DNA from: Pseudomonas lutea
Lineage (GTDB): Bacteria; Pseudomonadota; Gammaproteobacteria; Pseudomonadales; Pseudomonadaceae
DNA: 64,000 nt
Reading direction: 5' to 3'
Assembly: GCF_000759445.1 (NCBI RefSeq)
Contig: NZ_JRMB01000002.1
Coordinates: 1,116,001 to 1,180,000, forward strand
Positions 48,817 to 58,419 of this stretch are shown here, in pieces. A program made the translations under genes and the position numbers. The stretch's first letter is position 1. The number at the start of each line of letters is the position of its first letter. The notes under the pieces were generated by a model that was given only the letters and a program-made list of their open reading frames with translations, was not told the DNA's origin and did not search any database.

Positions 48817-49950
48817 ATGCGTCTTTCGGACTTTATCGTTCAGAACGTGGACCGCATCGTCGATGAGTGGGAACGGTTCGCGGCAACCCTGACGCCTGCA
48901 GCCCATGCGATGAGTTCGCTGGAGCTGCGCGACCACGCCGGGGCGATCCTGCTGGCAGCAGCGCGCGACATGAACACCGCGCAGACCAAGGCCGAGCGCA
49001 TCGCCAAGGCTCAGGGCGAAGACATCGGCAAGACCCCAACTCTGGATCAGGCTGCCGCCAGCCACGGCGAACTGCGGCATATCGTCGGATTTGATCTGGT
49101 GCAGATGACCTCCGAATTCCGTCATCTGCGCGCCACCGTCGTGCGGTTCTGGGCTGAAAGCCAGTCGGAGCCTCAAGCCAGTCACTTGACGGACATGATC
49201 CGCTTCAACGAGGCCATCGATGAAGCACTGGCCGAGTCCACAGCGGCATACGCCGAACGCGTGACGCGCTCGCGCGACATCTTCCTCGCCATCCTCGGCC
49301 ATGATTTGCGTGCTCCCCTGCAAGCCATCGGCATGTCATCCGAAGTATTGCTGCGCAAGACCGTACTGGCGGACGCAGAGCTTGCGTACATCAAACGCAT
49401 CAAGAGCAGCAGTTTGTTGATGGGGACGATGATCAGCGATCTGCTGGAGTTCGTCCGCAGCCGCCTGGGCGTGACATTGCCAGTGGATCGCAAGCCGATG
49501 GAAATGACCCTGGCCTGCCGCGAAGCCATCGATGCGGCGACGGCCGGACAGCCAGACTGCAACGCAGTGTTCACGACCACAGGTGACACCCGTGGCGAGT
49601 GGGACGAAGCACGTATTTCGCAGTTGCTGCAAAACCTGATCGGCAACGCCTTGCAGCATGGCGCGGCGACGCGTCAGGTGACCGTAACCCTGACGGGCGA
49701 AGACAACCACGTCCGGCTTTCAGTGCATAACGACGGCGAGCCGATTGCGCAAGAGGCCATCGGCAGCATCTTCGACCCGCTGGTGCGCTCGGCTAACGAA
49801 AAAGCCGGTATTCACAACCCTTCCACAAGCCTGGGGCTGGGCTTGTACATCGTCAAGGAAGTGGTAAACGCCCACGAGGGCAGCATCACCGTGGTGTCAA
49901 ATGTCGGCGACGGCACAACGTTCACCGTTGAGCTGCCCAAGAAAGGGTAG
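48817..49950 (+). CDS. Soluble sensor histidine kinase
   Basis: 377 residues with no transmembrane helix. An N-terminal all-helical domain (1-150) resembles the RsbRD-like sensor of cytosolic kinases. The HisKA domain has H162 in AILGHDLRAPLQ; the ATPase domain has N-box QLLQNLIGNALQHG, G1 LSVHNDGEPI and G2 TSLGLGLYIV. It is monocistronic, with no response regulator adjacent, so the partner is unknown. The 164-bp spacer after ureC probably carries its promoter. Confidence 0.88.
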   Translation: MRLSDFIVQNVDRIVDEWERFAATLTPAAHAMSSLELRDHAGAILLAAARDMNTAQTKAERIAKAQGEDIGKTPTLDQAAASHGELRHIVGFDLVQMTSEFRHLRATVVRFWAESQSEPQASHLTDMIRFNEAIDEALAESTAAYAERVTRSRDIFLAILGHDLRAPLQAIGMSSEVLLRKTVLADAELAYIKRIKSSSLLMGTMISDLLEFVRSRLGVTLPVDRKPMEMTLACREAIDAATAGQPDCNAVFTTTGDTRGEWDEARISQLLQNLIGNALQHGAATRQVTVTLTGEDNHVRLSVHNDGEPIAQEAIGSIFDPLVRSANEKAGIHNPSTSLGLGLYIVKEVVNAHEGSITVVSNVGDGTTFTVELPKKG

Positions 49951-50073
49951 AGATGCAAACCCTTTGAGCCGATACCGGCCAAGGACCGAACAAGGGTCTG
50001 AATTGGCCGGAGGCGATGCCCAAGTCTTTGAGATCATTTGGCGGCGACTGCGCTGTGCAATGAGGTGCAACTC

Positions 50074-50161
50074 TGTAGGAGCCGGCTTGCTGGCGAACCC
50101 GTTTGGTCAGTCACTTGCGTTGCAGCTGCTGCAACGCATTCGCCAGCATGCCGGCTCCTAC
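50074..50161. repeat. REP doublet (REPIN) between the kinase and cbpM genes
   Basis: Two inverted REP copies: TGTAGGAGCCGGCTTGCTGG at 50074 and its partner CGCCAGCATGCCGGCTCCTA near 50141-50160, with TTGCGTTGCAGCTGCTGCAACGC-type inner symmetry between them. It sits in the convergent spacer 49951-50177, where it may help end both transcripts. Confidence 0.85.
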
Positions 50162-50177
50162 GATGTGCAAGAGCATG

Positions 50178-50474
50178 TCAGTCGAGAAACCGCCCCAACC
50201 GCTGCTTCAGCATGCGGTTTTCCGCCCTCACCCGCTCAAGCTCTTCCAGCAGGTTCAACGCCAGGGCAACGCCATCCCATTCCAGCTGCAACTGGTGATG
50301 CAACCTGACCGCACGCTTGGCAATCGACAGCGACGCACCGTCAAATACCCACTCATCCGGACGCCTTCCCTGGGGTTCGAGAATGCCGTGTTCGACGATC
50401 TCGATGACAAAAGCGGCCGGCATGCCGACCACCTCACAGAACTCCTGCATGTCGATGACCAGGGTGTCGCTCAT
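50178..50474 (-). CDS. cbpM: Chaperone modulator CbpM
   Basis: 98-residue MerR-like-fold protein that binds and inhibits the J-domain of CbpA. LEWDGVALALNLLEELERVR and the coiled-coil end RAENRMLKQRLGRFL are characteristic. It starts 2 bp after the cbpA stop and is co-transcribed with it. Confidence 0.92.
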   Translation of the reverse strand: MSDTLVIDMQEFCEVVGMPAAFVIEIVEHGILEPQGRRPDEWVFDGASLSIAKRAVRLHHQLQLEWDGVALALNLLEELERVRAENRMLKQRLGRFLD

Positions 50475-50476
50475 GA

Positions 50477-51430
50477 TCAGTTACTCCATTGGGCCCTCGG
50501 ATCGAAGGCGGCCTGCGCGGCCAGCTTCTCCCACAGCACTTTGGTCGCTTCATCGGTTGACTTGGGCATGACGATTTTGATTTGCGCGAAGAGGTCACCG
50601 CGCTGGCCCTGCTTGTTCAGCAGACCATTGCCTTTGACGCGCAAGCGCTGGCCGTTCTGACTGTCCGGGCGGATGGTCAGGTTGATCTTGCCAGTCAGCG
50701 TCGGGACGGCGACCTTGGTCCCGAGCGCCGCTTCCCAAGGCGCAATGGGCACCGTAATGATCAGGTCATGGCCCTCGACGTCGAACATCGGGTGCGGCGC
50801 CAGACGAATGATCAGGTACAGATCGCCCTTCTCACCGCCCGCAATGCCAGGTGCGCCCTGCCCCTTGAGGCGGATGCGCTCGCCATCGGTGACACCCGCC
50901 GGAATTTTCACATTCAGCGTCTTGGTGATGTCCGCCATGCGTTGGCCATTGGCGCTGTGCTGCGGCACCTTGAAGCTGATCTGCTTGGACTCGGTGGAGA
51001 GGGTTTCCTCCAGAAACACCGCCAATTCCATCTCCACGTCCTGCCCTCGACGTCCGGGGCTTTGTGCCCGGCCGCCCTGCTGACCACCCCGGTTGCCAAA
51101 GATGGAGCTGAAAAAGTCCGAAAAATCGCCGTTCTCGAATCCGCCGCCACCAAATCCCTGGCCAGCGCCGCCACGGCCCTGCCAGCCGGGTGGTGGCTGG
51201 AAGCGACCCTGACTGCCGTACTTGCGAATGTCATCGTATTCGGCACGCTTCTCCGGATCGCTGAGTGCTTCATACGCTTCGGAGGCTTCCTTGAATTTAT
51301 CCTCAGCGCCAGGCTCTTTGCTGACGTCGGGGTGATACTTGCGCGCAAGCTTGCGATAGGCGGTCTTGATGGTCTTATCGTCCGCCGTCGGCTCTACGCC
51401 AAGGATCTTGTAATAGTCTTTGAAGTCCAT
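50477..51430 (-). CDS. cbpA: Curved-DNA-binding J-domain protein CbpA
   Basis: DnaJ-type co-chaperone without zinc fingers, 317 residues. The J domain (1-70) has the essential HPD in [18 protein letters not shown] Gly/Phe-rich linker ([20 protein letters not shown], then SPGRRG) precedes two C-terminal substrate-binding beta domains. The ATG at 51430 starts [12 protein letters not shown]; the frame is open 14 codons further upstream without conservation. It is divergent from an Hsp70-like gene across 295 bp. Confidence 0.94.
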   Translation of the reverse strand: MDFKDYYKILGVEPTADDKTIKTAYRKLARKYHPDVSKEPGAEDKFKEASEAYEALSDPEKRAEYDDIRKYGSQGRFQPPPGWQGRGGAGQGFGGGGFENGDFSDFFSSIFGNRGGQQGGRAQSPGRRGQDVEMELAVFLEETLSTESKQISFKVPQHSANGQRMADITKTLNVKIPAGVTDGERIRLKGQGAPGIAGGEKGDLYLIIRLAPHPMFDVEGHDLIITVPIAPWEAALGTKVAVPTLTGKINLTIRPDSQNGQRLRVKGNGLLNKQGQRGDLFAQIKIVMPKSTDEATKVLWEKLAAQAAFDPRAQWSN

Positions 51431-51725
51431 GTGACGGTCACCCACTTCTGCAATATCCAGCCCAGTCCGCACCGGGTTACAGGTGTGAACGCTGGATGCA
51501 TTAAACGTTGCAAGGTTATCGGCATGCGGTCATGCGGGTTGAAACGCCGCGCGGACCGGCCGAAAGCATTAAGAGTTGCCTGCAAGATTGGGGCGTGGAG
51601 TCCCAGTTCAAGCCACACGAGCGAAATAGATGCACCGGGGCTGATAAACCGACGTTTCGCGCTACGCATCCGCCGCGCACTCGCATACACTGCGCGGCCG
51701 TTTTTTTGACTGGTACGTAAAGCAG

Positions 51726-52991
51726 ATGAGCACTCCTTCCCCGGCCCGTGCCCTTGGTATTGACTTCGGCACGTCCAACTCCACAGTCGGCTGGCTGCGT
51801 CCAGGGACGGAAACACTGATCGCACTGGAAGACGGCAAGATCACGCTGCCATCGGTTGTGTTTTTCAACATCGAAGAGCGCCGCCCGGTTTATGGTCGCC
51901 TCGCGCTTCACGAATATCTTGAGGGCTACGAAGGCCGCCTGATGCGCTCGCTCAAGAGCCTGCTGGGCTCCAAGCTGATCAAGCACGACACCAGCGTGCT
52001 GGGCACGGCGATGCCTTTCAAAGACTTGCTCGGGCTGTTCATCGGTGAGCTGAAGAAGCGCGCCGAGGCGGCGGCGGGCCACTCCTTCGATCAAGTGGTG
52101 CTGGGCCGACCGGTGCATTTTGTCGATGACGATGCCGCTGCTGACCAGGAGGCCGAGGACACCCTGGCCGAAGTCGCACGCAAGATCGGTTTCAAGGACG
52201 TGTCGTTCCAGTTCGAACCGATTGCTGCCGCGTTCGATTACGAGTCGACGCTGGACCGTGAAGAGCTGGTCCTGATTGTGGACATCGGCGGCGGTACGTC
52301 GGACTTCTCGCTGGTGCGACTGTCGCCGGAGCGTCGTCTGGTTGACGATCGCCACAGCGACATCCTCGCCACCGGCGGCGTACACATCGGCGGTACCGAC
52401 TTCGACAAGCAGCTGAGCCTGCAGGGCGTGATGCCGCTGTTTGGTTACGGCAGCCGGATGAAAAGCGGCGCCTACATGCCGACCAGCACGCACATGAGCC
52501 TGGCGACCTGGCACACGATCAACTCGGTGTACTCGCAAAAATCGCAGCTGGCCCTGGGCAGCATGCGTTACGACATCGAAGACACGCAGGGCATCGACCG
52601 TCTGTTCAAGCTGATCGAACAACGTGCCGGTCACTGGCTGGCGATGGAAGTCGAAGAAACCAAGATCCAGCTGACTCAGGCAGACAGTCGCCTGGTGCTG
52701 ATGGACCGCGTGGAGCCCGGCCTGAGCGTCGACCTGACCCGCCAGTTGTTTGAATCGTCGATCGATGCGTTGCTTGAACGTGTGCGCAACAGTGTGACGA
52801 AGCTGCTGAACGATGCTGGCGTTGGGGTGGCCGACGTCGACACGGTGTTCTTCACCGGCGGCTCAAGCGGCATCCCTGCCCTGCGCAACAGCGTCGCGGC
52901 AATGCTACCCAAGGCCCGGCACGTTGAAGGCAACATCTTCGGCAGCATCGGCAGCGGTTTGGCCATCGAAGCGAAGAAGCGCTACGGCTGA
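51726..52991 (+). CDS. yegD: Hsp70-family protein (YegD-like)
   Basis: 421-residue actin/Hsp70-fold ATPase consisting only of a nucleotide-binding domain. The phosphate-1 loop GIDFGTSNSTVGW, phosphate-2 VDIGGGTSDFSLV and adenosine motif FFTGGSSGIPALR are intact. The C-terminal substrate-binding domain of DnaK is missing, as in E. coli YegD. The divergent cbpAM pair suggests a possible co-chaperone partnership, which is an inference. Confidence 0.88.
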   Translation: MSTPSPARALGIDFGTSNSTVGWLRPGTETLIALEDGKITLPSVVFFNIEERRPVYGRLALHEYLEGYEGRLMRSLKSLLGSKLIKHDTSVLGTAMPFKDLLGLFIGELKKRAEAAAGHSFDQVVLGRPVHFVDDDAAADQEAEDTLAEVARKIGFKDVSFQFEPIAAAFDYESTLDREELVLIVDIGGGTSDFSLVRLSPERRLVDDRHSDILATGGVHIGGTDFDKQLSLQGVMPLFGYGSRMKSGAYMPTSTHMSLATWHTINSVYSQKSQLALGSMRYDIEDTQGIDRLFKLIEQRAGHWLAMEVEETKIQLTQADSRLVLMDRVEPGLSVDLTRQLFESSIDALLERVRNSVTKLLNDAGVGVADVDTVFFTGGSSGIPALRNSVAAMLPKARHVEGNIFGSIGSGLAIEAKKRYG

Positions 52992-53063
52992 TTCATGGGG
53001 ACTCGCCATCCCCTGCCACACCCAACCCTGGAGCGCGCTCGTGTACCCAAGCTCAGCACGGAC

Positions 53064-53155
53064 CTGTAGGAGCGCGCTTGCCCGCGAATTGCGTCAGACC
53101 AGACCACGCATAGTTGCCTGACACACCGCGTTCGCCAGCAAGCCGGCTCCTACAG
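53064..53155. repeat. Mixed-type REP doublet between yegD and the AI-2E gene
   Basis: A TGTAGGAGCGCGCTTGCCCG-type element at 53064 faces a TTCGCCAGCAAGCCGGCTCC-type element at 53131-53150. The two arms belong to different REP subtypes. Beyond it the spacer contains a short direct repeat (GGGGTAAACCTTCTAACCCG / GGGGTACACCTTCTACCCG) near 53157-53219. Confidence 0.75.
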
Positions 53156-53263
53156 TGGGGTAAACCTTCTAACCCGAGCTCGCGCCCGCAGTGGATTGGG
53201 GTACACCTTCTACCCGAGGCGGCCGCAACGAATCGCCGTTCCAACCATGTACCCAAGCCCTCG

Positions 53264-54274
53264 CTAAACCAACTCTGCCTTGCGCAGCTCGCTCTTCAGG
53301 TAGGCGTAATAGATCGGCCCCGCGACCACGCCGGGAAGGCCGAACGCAGCTTCAAATATCAGCATCGCCAGCAGCAACTCCCACGACTTGGCACTGATCT
53401 GCCCGCCGACGATCCGCGCGTTGAGGAAGTACTCGACCTTGTGGATCACGATCAGATAACCCAGCGCCGCCATTGCCACCCAGATTGACAGCGACATGCC
53501 GACGATAAAAATCAGCGTGTTGGACATGAGATTGCCCACCACCGGAAGCAAGCCCAGCAGGAACGTCAACACAATCAGCGTTTTGGTCAGCGGCAGGTGA
53601 ACGCCACACAGTGGCAGGATGACCGCGAGGAAGATCGAGGTGAATGCCGTGTTGAGCAGCGAAATTTTGATCTGAGCGAAGACGATGTTGCGGAACGCCT
53701 GACTCAGCAAGTGCAAGCGCTCGAACAGCGCGGCGGCCAAAGGCTTGCGTTTGGTGACATCCGGGATGCGTTGGAGGGCGATGATCGCGCCCAGGACCAT
53801 GCCGATCAGCAGCGTGACGAACATATGCGCCGCGCCTTTGCCGAGCAGCTGCAGTTCGCCGAGGTGCTTGGTCAGCCAGGCGCTCAGGGACACCTGAAAT
53901 TCAGTGGCGCTGGCTGGCAAATAGTTATCGATGAAAGGCGGCAGTTGACCGCGCGCGCGGTCCACCAGAATCATGAATTTATCCAGTGACGCCCCGGGGT
54001 TTTCCGCCTCATGCAGGAGAAAGCTGATCGCCCCTGCAAACAACAAGGCCAACACCGTAACCACCAGCGTGCCCAACAACGCCACGGCGAGCCAACGCGC
54101 ACGCTCGCCGGCGATCAGCCGCTGCAGCTGAGGCGTGAGCATGTCGACCAATTCATACACCAGCAAGCCCGCCAAAAGACTGGGCAACAAGTTGAGCGGC
54201 AGCACCAGCAACAACCCGCCAAACACGAGAATGCAACTGGCCAGATACACTTGACGGGGCGAAAACGTTGGCAT
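53264..54274 (-). CDS. AI-2E family transporter
   Basis: 336-residue inner-membrane protein with about seven to eight helices in the AI-2E/PerM family. Despite the family name, substrates are mostly unproven and some members are ion antiporters. The conserved region LLGLLPVVGNLMSN and the C-terminal FGLPGVVAGPIYYAYLKSE fit the family. Monocistronic. Confidence 0.88.
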   Translation of the reverse strand: MPTFSPRQVYLASCILVFGGLLLVLPLNLLPSLLAGLLVYELVDMLTPQLQRLIAGERARWLAVALLGTLVVTVLALLFAGAISFLLHEAENPGASLDKFMILVDRARGQLPPFIDNYLPASATEFQVSLSAWLTKHLGELQLLGKGAAHMFVTLLIGMVLGAIIALQRIPDVTKRKPLAAALFERLHLLSQAFRNIVFAQIKISLLNTAFTSIFLAVILPLCGVHLPLTKTLIVLTFLLGLLPVVGNLMSNTLIFIVGMSLSIWVAMAALGYLIVIHKVEYFLNARIVGGQISAKSWELLLAMLIFEAAFGLPGVVAGPIYYAYLKSELRKAELV

Positions 54275-54462
54275 ACAGCCTCAAAACGAGCGGCGTGGAG
54301 GATGGGCAGTCTGCCAGCGTTCTGAGTGGAGAACCAGCGACGCGAAAGCCCTTGAAGGCTCAAGCGTGAGGACGCTGCGATTGCTAAGGGGGTCATCGGC
54401 CGCAATCGCAGAAAATGCAGGGGGCGGCGCCGCATTTTGGCGCCAGGAATCGATCCGCGAAT

Positions 54463-54753
54463 TTATTTCTTTTTAAGACAATCGCTCATGAAGGACTTGC
54501 GTGCATCGCCTTTAAGCGCCTGAGTGCTGGCCGTAGCGTTGCAGGTCTTCATCTTGTCTTGCTGAGTGGCAACCGGTGCGGGCGCAGCCTTGAGGCACGT
54601 GCTCATGAACGCCTTGCGCTCATCGCCCTTCAGGGATTTCGCCGAGGCGTCGGCGTTGCACGTGGTCATTTTGTTTTGCTGGGCCGTAGCGGCAAAACCT
54701 TGGGCACTCAACAGCAAGCCCATGACCAACAAGGGGATACGCAGCATCGTCAT
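54463..54753 (-). CDS. psiF: PsiF-repeat periplasmic protein
   Basis: 96 residues: signal peptide (about 1-21) and two PsiF repeats, each with a K-M-x-T-C-N-x(2)-A start and a LKGDERKAFMSTCLK-type end (LKGDERKAFMSTCLK and LKGDARKSFMSDCLKKK). psiF of E. coli is phosphate-starvation-inducible; the function is unknown. I chose the ATG at 54753 because AGGAG lies 7 nt upstream; an ATG two codons earlier is too close to the ribosome site. Confidence 0.88.
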   Translation of the reverse strand: MTMLRIPLLVMGLLLSAQGFAATAQQNKMTTCNADASAKSLKGDERKAFMSTCLKAAPAPVATQQDKMKTCNATASTQALKGDARKSFMSDCLKKK

Positions 54754-54904
54754 CGCCATTCTCCTGAGGCGCCATGCCCTTGCATGGCTCTGAAAGGAGT
54801 GTAGCCAAAGAATGTTGCTGCATATTTCTGAAAAGCCGTTCCCTGCGCTGGACGTGCGGACTGACAGGCCGATAATGGCGCCTCACTCAACTGCCGGTCC
54901 GGTC

Positions 54905-55789
54905 ATGCAATACCTTTATCCACTGCTCACCGTCATGATTTGGGCGGGCAACAACGTCATCACCAAAGCAGCGGCAGGGCGTATTTTCCCCGCCGAGATC
55001 GGTTTTTATCGCTGGGTCCTGGCGGCGTTGCTGTTCACGCCGTTCCTGCTGGCGCCCGTGCTGCGTAACCGCGCGCAGATCAAGCCGATCCTCGGCAAGG
55101 TCGTCGTACTGGGCGTGCTGGGTATGGCGATTTATCAAAGCCTGGCGTACTACGCGGCAAACATCACCACGGCCACGAATATGGGGATCATTCTGTCGCT
55201 GGTGCCGGTGATGACGTTGGGCATGTCGATCGCCAGCCTTGGTACGAGGCTGACTGCGGGCGCATTGGTCGGTGCGTTCGTGTCATTTGCCGGTGTGCTG
55301 TGGGTGGTGTCGCAGGGCAGCTGGAGTGCGTTGATCGCCCATGGGGTCAACGTCGGCGACTTGATGATGCTGGTTGCGACGCTGGCGTATGCAACCTACA
55401 GCACGCTGCTCAAGAAATGGCAGCTACGCATGCCGCCGTTGCAGCTGCTGTACCTGCAGATACTGGTAGCGATCATCGCGCTGTTTCCGCTGTATGTGAT
55501 TTCGCCAAAGACGGGCCTGAACGCAAGCAACATTCCATTGGTGCTCTATGCGTGCATTCCGACCTCAATGTTGGCGCCGTTGCTGTGGATGAAAGCGATT
55601 TCAATCCTCGGACCCAGCCGCACCACCTTGTTTTTCAACCTGGTGCCCATCCTGACTGCGCTGGTTGCCGCGCTCGCGCTCGGCGAGCAACTGGCGTCTT
55701 ATCACTTTATCGGCGGTGCCCTGACGCTGGGCGGGGTGATCCTGGCAGAACGCTGGACCACACCGCTGCGCAAGGCCGCGATCAGTTAA
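54905..55789 (+). CDS. EamA/DMT-family transporter
   Basis: 294-residue inner-membrane protein with ten predicted helices in two EamA repeats (LLTVMIWAGNNVITKAAAG and LMMLVATLAYATYSTLLKKW each open a repeat). The family exports amino acids or other metabolites; the substrate cannot be told. The ATG at 54905 begins directly with the first helix. The frame is open to 54812 but that leader is charged and not conserved. Confidence 0.88.
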   Translation: MQYLYPLLTVMIWAGNNVITKAAAGRIFPAEIGFYRWVLAALLFTPFLLAPVLRNRAQIKPILGKVVVLGVLGMAIYQSLAYYAANITTATNMGIILSLVPVMTLGMSIASLGTRLTAGALVGAFVSFAGVLWVVSQGSWSALIAHGVNVGDLMMLVATLAYATYSTLLKKWQLRMPPLQLLYLQILVAIIALFPLYVISPKTGLNASNIPLVLYACIPTSMLAPLLWMKAISILGPSRTTLFFNLVPILTALVAALALGEQLASYHFIGGALTLGGVILAERWTTPLRKAAIS

Positions 55790-55815
55790 GGCTGCTTGCC
55801 CGACTTACCGGGCAA

Positions 55816-56052
55816 TCAGGCTTTGTCGTGATCCTCCGCAGCGTGAATCGACACATCGGTAATGCCCAGCACATGCGGCAGGCCGATGGTGTCTTCACCG
55901 GTATCAAAAGGGTCATCTTCCACAGCGACGTTGTGCTTGAGGGCCAGTTCGTGCACGACTTCAATGATCGGCACGTCGAGGTTTTCAATCAGATCGACAT
56001 GGTGCTCACCGGCCAACGTGTACTCGATTTCATAAAGCTCTTTATCGCTCAT
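55816..56052 (-). CDS. Small acidic conserved hypothetical protein
   Basis: 78 residues, strongly acidic, no signal peptide, no known motif. It starts MSDKELYEIEYTLAGEHHVD and contains IGLPHVLGITDVSIHAAEDH. A GGAAG ribosome site supports the start at 56052. It is convergent with the EamA gene and lies 58 bp downstream of the lipase gene on the same strand. Confidence 0.75.
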   Translation of the reverse strand: MSDKELYEIEYTLAGEHHVDLIENLDVPIIEVVHELALKHNVAVEDDPFDTGEDTIGLPHVLGITDVSIHAAEDHDKA

Positions 56053-56110
56053 CGCATCACTTCCTACGCGACCCCTCGGGTCGACTGATCACGAACAACG
56101 GCTAAGTAAG

Positions 56111-57001
56111 TCAAAGACCGGCGGCTTTCAAACGCGCGGCATGCTCCAGGAACAACCTCACGGGATCGGCTCCCTTGCCTACCAGCCCGAAGTGCTGGTT
56201 GACGATGTCGAAATGGTCGAGCGGATAGTCATCGCCGATGACTTTGCCAAGGTGAGAACTGAAACGCCCGACCATGCCATCAGATTGACCTCGCTCTTTC
56301 GTGAACGTGCGAGCAAATATTCGACAGGTAAGATTTGAGCTGTCGAAGAGGTTCTTGCCGCGGTCGGTGCGCCCTGTTTGCAGCGTTCCGGACCAGGAGT
56401 AATAACGCACCCCGGCCACCTCTTCGTCGCCCTCCCCGCCCCAGTTTTTGGGCAGCCCCTGAGGGAATCGCAGGTTGAATCGCGCAACCCCGCAGGTGGT
56501 GAGGGAGTGGTGCGCAGCGTCGACATCCACGGGCAGCCGAGTGCCGCGATAACCGGTGTCGAGCGCACCGGTGATGAGCGTGGTGACGCGAATGGCAGCG
56601 TTGACCACACGCCCTTTTATCGTATGCGACGGGAAGTGCTCTTCAAGGTAATCGGCCAGTTCGGAGCCGTGATTGGGACCCGCAATGGAAGTGACCGACG
56701 CGACCAGGTCCGGGCGCACGCCAGCGACGTAGCGGATGGTCAGCGCACCCTGACTGTGACCGATCAGGTTGACCTTGGCGGCTCCGGTTTGCTCAAGAAT
56801 TTCCTGCACGCGGGCCAGCAACTGCTCGCCGCGAATCTCGGTGGAGTTGACCGCCGAGACCATGACCGGGATCACCTGCGCGCCACCCCGACGCAACGCT
56901 GGCACGATACCGAACCAGTACGGATAAACCACGAGCTTCACAAAGCCCAGCAACCCGGGCACCAACACAATGGGGTAGCGCGTGGCCTGTTCTTGCGGCA
57001 T
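56111..57001 (-). CDS. Triacylglycerol lipase, family I.1 (P. fragi type)
   Basis: 296-residue alpha/beta-hydrolase. The oxyanion segment IVLVPGLLGF, nucleophile S83 in LIGHSQGAL, TSIAGPNHGSELAD, FPQGLPKNWGG and the histidine region DDYPLDHFDIVNQHFG match family I.1 lipases, closest in memory to P. fragi lipase. The acid and histidine of the triad appear to be present (SDGMVG and LDHFD). No Sec signal is found, unlike the chaperone-dependent LipA, and no lif gene is adjacent, so secretion is uncertain. Confidence 0.9.
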   Translation of the reverse strand: MPQEQATRYPIVLVPGLLGFVKLVVYPYWFGIVPALRRGGAQVIPVMVSAVNSTEIRGEQLLARVQEILEQTGAAKVNLIGHSQGALTIRYVAGVRPDLVASVTSIAGPNHGSELADYLEEHFPSHTIKGRVVNAAIRVTTLITGALDTGYRGTRLPVDVDAAHHSLTTCGVARFNLRFPQGLPKNWGGEGDEEVAGVRYYSWSGTLQTGRTDRGKNLFDSSNLTCRIFARTFTKERGQSDGMVGRFSSHLGKVIGDDYPLDHFDIVNQHFGLVGKGADPVRLFLEHAARLKAAGL

Positions 57002-57188
57002 GAAAGGGCGATCCCTGAGGGTGCATGATGGGCCGAGGTAGTCACTCCAAAAGTAGTCGGCAAACGTTCCTGGAACATGACAAAAAACAGTAATGCCCCA
57101 TCGCCATCAATTTGATCGAACTCTTGGGCGGCTTGACTGCTCATAACAGCAACGGGCCAACAATGGTCTTTCTCGTGGAGCGATTCGA

Positions 57189-57527
57189 ATGTTCAAGCAA
57201 TCTCTGGCAGTAGTGATTTCCATGGCCGCGTTGGCGGGTTGCGCATCGACCACCCTGCCGAACCCGGTTGACTACGCGACCTACCGCAATGAACCACTGG
57301 TCAAGCAAGTCGAAGAAGGCATGACCAAGGAACAAGTCCTGACCATCGGCGGCACGCCGTCGACCACTACCCAGCGCCGCGCTCACCCTGGCACTTGCAA
57401 CAACTATGTGCTGAACCGCGAAGGCCACCAACAGGCTTACTACGTCACCTTCGACAACAACGGTCGCGTGAACAGCAAAGGCTTCATGACGTGCGAACAG
57501 CGTGACGCCAACGAACGCGCCATGTGA
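57189..57527 (+). CDS. osmE: Osmotically inducible lipoprotein OsmE
   Basis: 112-residue outer-membrane-type lipoprotein with a lipobox LAGC at the signal-peptide end and a SmpA/OmlA domain (EEGMTKEQVLTIGGTPSTTT). It matches OsmE of other pseudomonads in size and context beside the ferritin-like gene. E. coli osmE responds to osmolarity and stationary phase; similar control here is inferred. Confidence 0.9.
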   Translation: MFKQSLAVVISMAALAGCASTTLPNPVDYATYRNEPLVKQVEEGMTKEQVLTIGGTPSTTTQRRAHPGTCNNYVLNREGHQQAYYVTFDNNGRVNSKGFMTCEQRDANERAM

Positions 57528-57799
57528 TGTAACGCTCTTCGTTTGAATGGTTGAGCCTGCCTCTGACTGCACCCGCCGGGATATCGCAACGATGACCGGC
57601 GCGCATCGATAACGCTGGCGGCTCAACCCTCGTAGATTCCTGCATGCCATGCCTGCGCGTTAAATCAGCGCGAACAAAAATCAAACTTTTGCCAGCGCCC
57701 ACCACTCACACCTATGACCCGATCCTGCCGGGCGCCTGCTTTACGCATGGCGCATACAGAGCGCGACGGAACAAACCGGAAAAGCCCTGGAGATACCTG

Positions 57800-58333
57800 A
57801 TGATCAATCTGCACCCTATGACCGACGTCGCCACGTTACGAGAGCGCGCGCGCCACAACGTAGAGAACGGCGCCGTTACCGAGAGCTATGGCGCTGATCG
57901 TGAAGAGGTCCTGCGCCTGCTGAACGCATCGCTGGCAACCGAGCTGGTCTGCACCCTGCGTTACAAGCGCCACTACTTCATGGCGAAGGGCATCAAATCC
58001 CACGCCGCAGCCGATGAATTTCTGGAACACGCCACTCAAGAGCTTGAGCACGCAGACAAGCTGGCCGAGCGCATCGTGCAGCTGGGCGGCGAGCCGGAAT
58101 TCAACCCGGACCTGCTGAGCCGCAATTCCCATGCGCAGTACGTCGCCGGGAACACGCTCAAAGAGATGATTACCGAAGACCTGGTGGCCGAGCGCATTGC
58201 CATCGACAGCTATCGCGAGATCATTCAGTACATCGGTGACCAGGACCCGACGACTCGCCGCATCTTCGAAGAGATTCTGGCTCAGGAAGAAGAACACGCC
58301 GACGACATGGCAGACCTGCTCGACGGTCTCTGA
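57800..58333 (+). CDS. Bacterioferritin-like / ferritin-like diiron protein
   Basis: 177-residue four-helix protein of the ferritin superfamily. Diiron ligands fit ATELVCTLRYKRHYF, FLEHATQELEHADKLAERI, EDLVAERIAIDSY and ILAQEEEHADDMADLL, two E and E-x-x-H sets. It is annotated as probable bacterioferritin at the equivalent PAO1 locus (PA4880); the heme-binding methionine of true Bfr is not obvious, so Dps/Bfr-like iron storage or oxidative protection is the safer call. GGAG lies 7 nt before the ATG at 57800. Confidence 0.86.
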   Translation: MINLHPMTDVATLRERARHNVENGAVTESYGADREEVLRLLNASLATELVCTLRYKRHYFMAKGIKSHAAADEFLEHATQELEHADKLAERIVQLGGEPEFNPDLLSRNSHAQYVAGNTLKEMITEDLVAERIAIDSYREIIQYIGDQDPTTRRIFEEILAQEEEHADDMADLLDGL

Positions 58334-58350
58334 TCCGCGGCACGCAATGT

Positions 58351-58382
58351 AAAAAGCCAGGGCATATGCCCTGGCTTTTTTG
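58351..58382 (+). terminator. Strong Rho-independent terminator of the ferritin-like gene
   Basis: A 30-bp perfect palindrome: AAAAAGCCAGGGCAT followed by its complement ATGCCCTGGCTTTTT, then T. The A/T flanks make it usable on both strands. It lies 17 bp after the stop. Confidence 0.9.
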
Positions 58383-58419
58383 TGGGTGAGGGTTGCGCCT
58401 TTGCATCGTGGCCAGCCGT

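Noticed and set aside
53156..53263. Short direct repeat (CCTTCTAACCCG / CCTTCTACCCG) as a possible attachment site
   Set aside because: The copies are imperfect and only about 45 bp apart, with no integrase or tRNA nearby.
56111..57001. Lipase as a foldase-dependent secreted LipA
   Set aside because: There is no signal peptide and no lif foldase gene adjacent; it fits the P. fragi-type lipases better.
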